DNA from: Oscillospiraceae bacterium
GTDB lineage: Bacteria > Bacillota_A > Clostridia > Oscillospirales > Ruminococcaceae
Assembly (NCBI GenBank): GCA_017440445.1
Contig: JAFSHE010000233.1
Coordinates: forward strand, 1 to 9,231
Direction of reading: 5' to 3'
Length of the DNA: 9,231 nucleotides
The position numbers and the translations under genes were made by a program. The notes under the pieces were generated by a model that did not search any database, was not told the origin of the DNA, and saw nothing but the letters and a program-made list of their open reading frames with translations. This document shows, in pieces, positions 6,169 through 9,231 of the stretch; the first letter of the stretch is position 1, and each line of letters begins with the position of its first letter.

Positions 6169-7178
6169 GTGGTACTCTTTGAATCATTTGTCGATAGTGT
6201 TTCAAGCCATGAAAAACAGGTGTAATAAATTGTTTTTTTACATATTTTATTACCAAGTAATATTAGTATTATACTAGATAGTAATAATACTTTCAAAGGA
6301 GTGTTTAATAGGCCCGGACAATAAACGGGAATGATTTTTACAAAAAAACCGTGCAGTAAGAAGATAGGCCATGTGTTTTGTCCTATAATTGTTATCAGGG
6401 GGATCTTCTTGTTCAAAACATGTTTGACTCCTACAAACAGGAATAGGATCCAGGCTAGTGATATCATAAATACTATTGTACGCATCCATATTGTACTGTC
6501 GCAGTTTGTATAAGAATAAGACCCATATAGCAATCTGCTGGGAATCTTTGTATAATATAAAAACGGAGCAGACAGTACAATGATTGCTATTGAAATGAAT
6601 GTAATTATAGAATGTATTTTACTGCGCACAGATATTGTTTCGAGTATTCCGTCCTTTTTGCAGTAGTATCCCAACAGAAACCATGGTTGAAAAACAAAAA
6701 ATCGCGATAAAGACATAAAATATCCAACGTAATCATTAAATCCAATAATTAGCGAAATAATAAAAACACTTATTATCGCCAGGAATTGTCTGCGTTTATC
6801 AGATGTGTCGAACAGCGGTAAAAGTAATTGATAAAACAGACACGCCAATATATACCAAAGATGCCAGTATGGTGTTGAATATTGGAATTTCTCATCAATA
6901 TCAAGAACACATCTTGAAAACAATATATAAATGGATTGGAACACAATATAGGGTATTAACCAATGGTATACGATCCGTTTTGAAGAATATTTAACATTGT
7001 ATCCAAACAAAAAAATAAACACAGGCATGTGAAATGAATAAATGAATTTATAAACCAGCAATATACCGTTAAATTGGTCACTCACTTCCAGAAAATGAGC
7101 AAATACCACAGAAAAAATCAGTAAAAAGCGGATATTATCCAATGAAAAGTCTCTTGATGACAGTGATTTATATTGCAT
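6162..7178 (-). CDS. acyltransferase-3 family membrane O-acyltransferase
   Basis: 338 residues from ATG at 7178, which has TAGGT six bases ahead. A TTG at 7193 in the same frame would add five residues but sits inside a palindrome. About ten membrane helices are spread over the length. The N-terminal helix carries the family signature Arg-x10-His (RFLLIFSVVFAH, Arg17 and His28), followed by FHMPVFIFLFGY and PYWHLWYILACL (His106). Acyltransferase-3 proteins move acetyl or other short acyl groups onto sugars of surface glycans; the acceptor here is unknown. Its DNA is visibly more AT-rich than the flanking genes, with Ile/Lys/Tyr-rich coding, and a 20-base direct repeat brackets it, so horizontal gain is likely. 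It does not look co-transcribed with the MBOAT operon, because a promoter and hairpin intervene. Confidence 0.85.
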   Translation of the reverse strand: MQYKSLSSRDFSLDNIRFLLIFSVVFAHFLEVSDQFNGILLVYKFIYSFHMPVFIFLFGYNVKYSSKRIVYHWLIPYIVFQSIYILFSRCVLDIDEKFQYSTPYWHLWYILACLFYQLLLPLFDTSDKRRQFLAIISVFIISLIIGFNDYVGYFMSLSRFFVFQPWFLLGYYCKKDGILETISVRSKIHSIITFISIAIIVLSAPFLYYTKIPSRLLYGSYSYTNCDSTIWMRTIVFMISLAWILFLFVGVKHVLNKKIPLITIIGQNTWPIFLLHGFFVKIIPVYCPGLLNTPLKVLLLSSIILILLGNKICKKTIYYTCFSWLETLSTNDSKSTTK

Positions 7179-7190
7179 TTTATTACCTAT

Positions 7191-7219
7191 CAATTAATTA
7201 AATATTATTTAATTAATTG
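7191..7219. promoter_or_regulatory. 13-base perfect palindrome overlapping the acyltransferase -10 and leader
   Basis: CAATTAATTAAAT (7191-7203) and its exact complement ATTTAATTAATTG (7207-7219) flank ATT. It reaches from the -10 element to near the ribosome binding site. It could be an operator for a dimeric repressor or an RNA hairpin over the transcript start. Confidence 0.6.
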
Positions 7220-7244
7220 TACCATGAATATGTGAAATGTTCAA
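7216..7244 (-). promoter_or_regulatory. promoter of the acyltransferase-3 gene
   Basis: TTGAAC (7239-7244) and TACAAT (7216-7221) on the minus strand with a 17-base spacer, ~38 bases ahead of the ATG. Confidence 0.75.
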
Positions 7245-7333
7245 TACTATATTGAGTTTTTTGCTTTATTTTGTGATATGTATCAAGAGAATTAGTGCTT
7301 ATTTGAATGTAACACGTATTAGATAAAAAACAT

Positions 7334-7406
7334 TTACAAGTTTGAAACTTACAAGTTGCTTGTGAAAAGCATTATTTCAAAGGTGGATTTACAAGGTATT
7401 TACAAG
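7334..7406 (-). repeat. four direct copies of CTTGTAA upstream of the acyltransferase promoter
   Basis: On the minus strand CTTGTAA occurs at 7400-7406, 7389-7395, 7349-7355 and 7334-7340. The first two form a tandem of CTTGTAAATAC and CTTGTAAATCC. They lie 90-160 bases before the promoter at 7216-7244, where activator sites could be. A further copy is at 6033-6039. The surrounding stretch 7245-7480 has no convincing gene. Confidence 0.45.
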
Positions 7407-7422
7407 CCGAATCTGACACAAA

Positions 7423-7442
7423 AACAAAAAGAGGACACTCCT
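7423..7442 (+). repeat. right copy of 20-base direct repeat
   Basis: Identical to 6107-6126. Read leftward, this copy extends to GAGGA-GTG-TCCTC followed by TTTTTG, so it could also act as a short terminator about 130 bases after the rubrerythrin stop. The left copy keeps only four of those five base pairs. Confidence 0.9.
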
Positions 7443-7481
7443 CAATTTGAGAAATGCCCTTTTGAATGTATTTAAATCATG

Positions 7482-7548
7482 GCGTAATCAAGTCGGTTTG
7501 CAAAGCAAATCGGGTTTCCATTAGGGAAACCCGAAGGCTTGATTATGC
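7482..7548. repeat. palindromic element able to form a three-way junction
   Basis: An outer stem joins GCGTAATCAAG (7482-7492) with CTTGATTATGC (7538-7548) over 11 positions, one G-T. Inside are two hairpins: CGGTTTGC/GCAAATCG (7494-7501 and 7505-7512) with loop AAA, and CGGGTTTCC/GGAAACCCG (7511-7519 and 7525-7533) with loop ATTAG. The two share two bases, so one shortens when both form. The fold works on either strand. No T-run follows, so it is not a standard terminator. Confidence 0.7.
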
Positions 7549-7549
7549 A

Positions 7550-7566
7550 GTTTCCGGAACGGAAAC
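7550..7566 (-). terminator. hairpin directly after the rubrerythrin stop
   Basis: GTTTCCG (7550-7556) and CGGAAAC (7560-7566) form a perfect 7-base stem with a 3-base loop, 5 bases past the rubrerythrin stop. It lacks a T-run, so it may protect the mRNA end or belong to the neighbouring palindromic element rather than terminate transcription. Confidence 0.4.
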
Positions 7567-7571
7567 AGGGA

Positions 7572-8120
7572 TTACTTGAAGTATCTGTTGAGAAGTCCCT
7601 CAAAAGCCTTGCCGTGTCTTGCTTCGTCCTTTGCCATCTCATGTACAGTGTCGTGGATAGCGTCGAGATTCAGCTCCTTAGCACGCTTTGCAAGCTGCAG
7701 CTTACCCTCTGTTGCGCCATGCTCAGCGGCAACTCTTGCTGTAAGGTTCTCCTTTGTGGACTCGGATACTACCTCGCCAAGAAGCTCAGCAAACTTTGCT
7801 GCATGCTCAGCCTCTTCCCATGCTGCCTTCTCATAGTAAAGACCTACCTCAGGATAGCCCTCTCTGTGAGCTGCTCTTGCCATTGCAAGGTACATACCTA
7901 CTTCTGTGCACTCGCCCATGAAGTTTGCACGCAGACCCTCGATGATCTCAGCGTCTGTTACAGCCTTTGCAACACCGATTCTGTGCTCGTCAGCGAACAC
8001 CAGCTTCTCGCTTTCTGCCATTACATTGAACTTGCTGCCGGGAACGCCGCACTGGGGGCACTTCTCGGGAGCCTCGGGACCTTCGTGAACATAACCACAT
8101 ACAGGACATACAAATTTCAT
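7572..8120 (-). CDS. reverse rubrerythrin (rubredoxin domain first)
   Basis: 182 residues. The N-terminus is a rubredoxin iron site with Cys5, Cys8 (CPVCG) and Cys21, Cys24 (CPQCG). The ferritin-like di-iron domain follows (about 45-182) with Glu70 in GECTE, Glu103 and His106 in WEEAEHA, Glu133, and Glu166 and His169 in DEARHG. Classical rubrerythrin has the domains in the opposite order; this swapped form is the 'reverse rubrerythrin' known from clostridia. There such proteins reduce hydrogen peroxide, and with an NADH-fed electron chain oxygen, to water in the cytoplasm. AGGAGG lies just before the ATG. It is monocistronic with a strong promoter and a PerR/Fur-like box. All metal ligands are present. 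Confidence 0.95.
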   Translation of the reverse strand: MKFVCPVCGYVHEGPEAPEKCPQCGVPGSKFNVMAESEKLVFADEHRIGVAKAVTDAEIIEGLRANFMGECTEVGMYLAMARAAHREGYPEVGLYYEKAAWEEAEHAAKFAELLGEVVSESTKENLTARVAAEHGATEGKLQLAKRAKELNLDAIHDTVHEMAKDEARHGKAFEGLLNRYFK

Positions 8121-8154
8121 AATTGAATCCTCCTAAAATCATTAATCTTAAAAA

Positions 8155-8169
8155 CAGTAATCATTATCG
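8155..8169. promoter_or_regulatory. PerR/Fur-like operator near the rubrerythrin transcription start
   Basis: On the minus strand CGATAATGATTACTG contains GATAAT-G-ATTA, matching 10 of 14 non-central positions of the 7-1-7 Fur-type box and the same number for the PerR box. It lies about 9-23 bases after the predicted start site, where a repressor would block transcription. PerR control of reverse rubrerythrin is established in Clostridium acetobutylicum; here it is inference. Confidence 0.45.
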
Positions 8170-8184
8170 ATTTCCGATGAGTTT

Positions 8185-8213
8185 ATTATAACACAAGCAA
8201 TAAAAAAAGTCAA
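8185..8213 (-). promoter_or_regulatory. sigma-A promoter of the rubrerythrin gene
   Basis: TTGACT (8208-8213) and TATAAT (8185-8190) on the minus strand with a 17-base spacer that is T-rich, ~65 bases before the start codon. The AT-rich DNA to the right (8214-8342) holds no gene that I can see, only a small inverted repeat (TAGACA/TGTCTA, 8292-8315). Confidence 0.88.
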
Positions 8214-8342
8214 TAGCATTTTTTAAAATATTTTTTGAAATTTTATTAAATATTGTTAAAGAAATAACCAACACCTGCCGATAATAAATTATAGACATAA
8301 GAATTTGTTTGTCTAAAAAACAAAGCAAATAACATCTATCTC

Positions 8343-8371
8343 TTGATTTTATATATTAAACGTGGTATAAT
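8343..8371 (+). promoter_or_regulatory. promoter of the diguanylate cyclase gene and its leader RNA
   Basis: TTGATT (8343-8348) and TATAAT (8366-8371), 17 bases apart. Start is expected near 8378, which is exactly the first base of the leader stem. Confidence 0.82.
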
Positions 8372-8377
8372 AGTGAT

Positions 8378-8460
8378 AGAATACTTAATTAAATTAGAGT
8401 TTCGCCGATCTTATATTGTGATCTCATATCTTTACTGGTGAATAAGTATTCTGTTTTTTT
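8378..8460 (+). ncRNA. structured leader RNA with terminator-like end (riboswitch or attenuator candidate)
   Basis: AGAATACTTA (8378-8387) pairs perfectly with TAAGTATTCT (8443-8452), then G and seven Ts (8454-8460). Inside, TTCGCC (8401-8406) pairs with GGTGAA (8437-8442), stacking directly on the first stem. GATC (8407-8410) can pair with GATC (8420-8423) to close a small hairpin. The whole unit starts at the predicted transcript start and ends 43 bases before the cyclase ATG. It could be an attenuated leader or a free small RNA. It does not match the c-di-GMP-I or -II riboswitch consensus as I know them. Confidence 0.5.
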
Positions 8461-8503
8461 ATAATATCACGGTATGACAGACAAAAAGTAAAGGAGTTCT
8501 TAA

Positions 8504-9231
8504 ATGAATAAAAGCATATTGGACAAGCTTATCATTAAAGGCTCGCTGAAATACAGAATGATGTTTGTTACAGGCGCATTAGTGCATTGTGCGTTTCTGA
8601 TAATTTTTCTGACAAAGTCCATCATTCCGCTTGCTGTGGTGAATATCTGCAGTATCCTTCTGTATTTTCTGGGATGCTTGTTTGGCGTAAATAAGAAAAA
8701 TGATACCATGCACTATGGCTGGATGGTCGCATATTATGCTGAGGTGGTAATACACTCAGTTGTTGCTACACTTCTGGTAGGTGTTGACCCCAGTTTCCAG
8801 CTGTATTCACTTGTCATTATTCCTGTGGCTGTGTATGTGCTGTTCTTTTCGTGCAGGTTTGAAAAGTTTCTGGCTACTATCATTTCCTTTGTACTGATAG
8901 GTACGGTCGCTAACGTAATGTCGATGCTGGCTGTACAATGGCTTGATGGTTTCCCGTATTATCCGTTAAGCTATTCTGATATCGACCTGCTACGTAATCT
9001 TAATCTGATTTTTTCGGCACTGTTGCTTATTGTTTTCTCGCTGATGTTCGCTCTTGATATCTATGTTCTGATAGAACGACTTAATGAAAGCAACCGCCGT
9101 CTTGAATACACTGCTACGCATGATGCGCTGACGGGACTTTACAATCGCCATAGTCTGAGACCTGAGTTTGACAGACTTGTGTCAAGCGGTGCTCCTTTCT
9201 GTATAGTGCTTGCTGATATAGATGATTTCAA
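8504..9231 (+). CDS. membrane-bound diguanylate cyclase (GGDEF), cut by the window end
   Basis: 242 residues visible from ATG at 8504, which has AAGGAG seven bases ahead. About six membrane helices fill residues 18-190, with short loops and no obvious extracellular domain, so this is a membrane sensor module of MASE-like layout rather than a known ligand domain. A short linker (ERLNESNRRLEYTA) leads into the start of a GGDEF domain: THDALTGLYNR (205-215) and CIVLADIDDF (233-242), the first metal-binding aspartate region. The GGDEF signature itself lies beyond the window, so catalytic competence cannot be judged. Such proteins make cyclic di-GMP, which controls surface polymers, adhesion and motility. 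The upstream leader RNA may regulate it. Confidence 0.9.
   Translation, partial: MNKSILDKLIIKGSLKYRMMFVTGALVHCAFLIIFLTKSIIPLAVVNICSILLYFLGCLFGVNKKNDTMHYGWMVAYYAEVVIHSVVATLLVGVDPSFQLYSLVIIPVAVYVLFFSCRFEKFLATIISFVLIGTVANVMSMLAVQWLDGFPYYPLSYSDIDLLRNLNLIFSALLLIVFSLMFALDIYVLIERLNESNRRLEYTATHDALTGLYNRHSLRPEFDRLVSSGAPFCIVLADIDDF

Noticed and set aside
6050..6256. 68-codon leftward frame overlapping the acyltransferase 3' end
   Set aside because: Overlaps the acyltransferase in another frame, with no ribosome site or recognisable product.
7179..7193. TTG start adding five residues to the acyltransferase
   Set aside because: The ATG at 7178 has TAGGT correctly spaced, while the TTG lies inside the palindrome without its own ribosome site.
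7334..7406. CRISPR array from repeated TTACAAG
   Set aside because: Units are only 7 bases, spacing is irregular, and no cas genes are present.
7482..7548. tRNA gene suggested by the cloverleaf-like fold
   Set aside because: No GTTC T-loop, no anticodon-arm geometry and no suitable 3' end.
7539..8126. 195-codon rightward frame across rubrerythrin
   Set aside because: Shadow of a fully conserved rubrerythrin; the start lies inside the palindromic element.
8378..8460. c-di-GMP riboswitch ahead of the cyclase
   Set aside because: The conserved GEMM-I and c-di-GMP-II bases are not visible; the leader is therefore reported as unclassified.

Overview
The window looks like chromosomal DNA of a fibre-degrading anaerobic Firmicute, most likely a Ruminococcus-like member of the Oscillospiraceae. 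This is inference from content: strong AGGAGG-type ribosome binding sites, sigma-A promoters with 17-base spacers, a cytoplasmic GH43 glycosidase, a DHHW/MBOAT surface-acetylation pair and a 'reverse' rubrerythrin. No rRNA, tRNA, CRISPR array or intact transposase gene was seen.

Layout. At 1-93 there is the tail of something transcribed rightward, ending in an intrinsic terminator. At 108-1421 (-) lies a GH43 enzyme with a CBM6-like tail, transcribed away from a DUF11-repeat protein at 1612-2463 (+). Each has its own promoter in the short gap between them. In frame after the DUF11 stop codon is a stranded zinc-ribbon sequence (2464-2538), followed by a hairpin terminator that mainly serves the gene on the other strand. 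At 2579-5631 (-) an MBOAT O-acyltransferase and a DHHW/AlgX-like SGNH protein form a two-gene operon that probably acetylates a cell-surface polymer. Its leader carries a clear terminator hairpin just before the first ribosome binding site, as an attenuator would.

From about 5640 to 7480 the DNA becomes visibly AT-rich. It holds a rightward promoter with only a 48-codon ORF behind it, then a membrane acyltransferase-3 gene (6162-7178, -) with its own promoter. An exact 20-base direct repeat (6107-6126 and 7423-7442) brackets the acyltransferase gene, which suggests an acquired cassette. At 7482-7566 is a dense set of inverted repeats that can fold into a three-way junction plus a hairpin, lying just behind the rubrerythrin gene (7572-8120, -). 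That gene has a strong promoter and a PerR/Fur-like box near its transcription start.

At the right edge a promoter drives an RNA whose first ~80 bases can fold into a long stem closed by a T-run, a riboswitch or attenuator-like leader. It is followed by a membrane-bound diguanylate cyclase (8504 onward, +) that is cut off by the window end. Taken together the region carries surface-polymer acylation (three genes), oxygen defence, c-di-GMP signalling and oligosaccharide breakdown. Several intergenic regions appear to hold RNA-level control elements.
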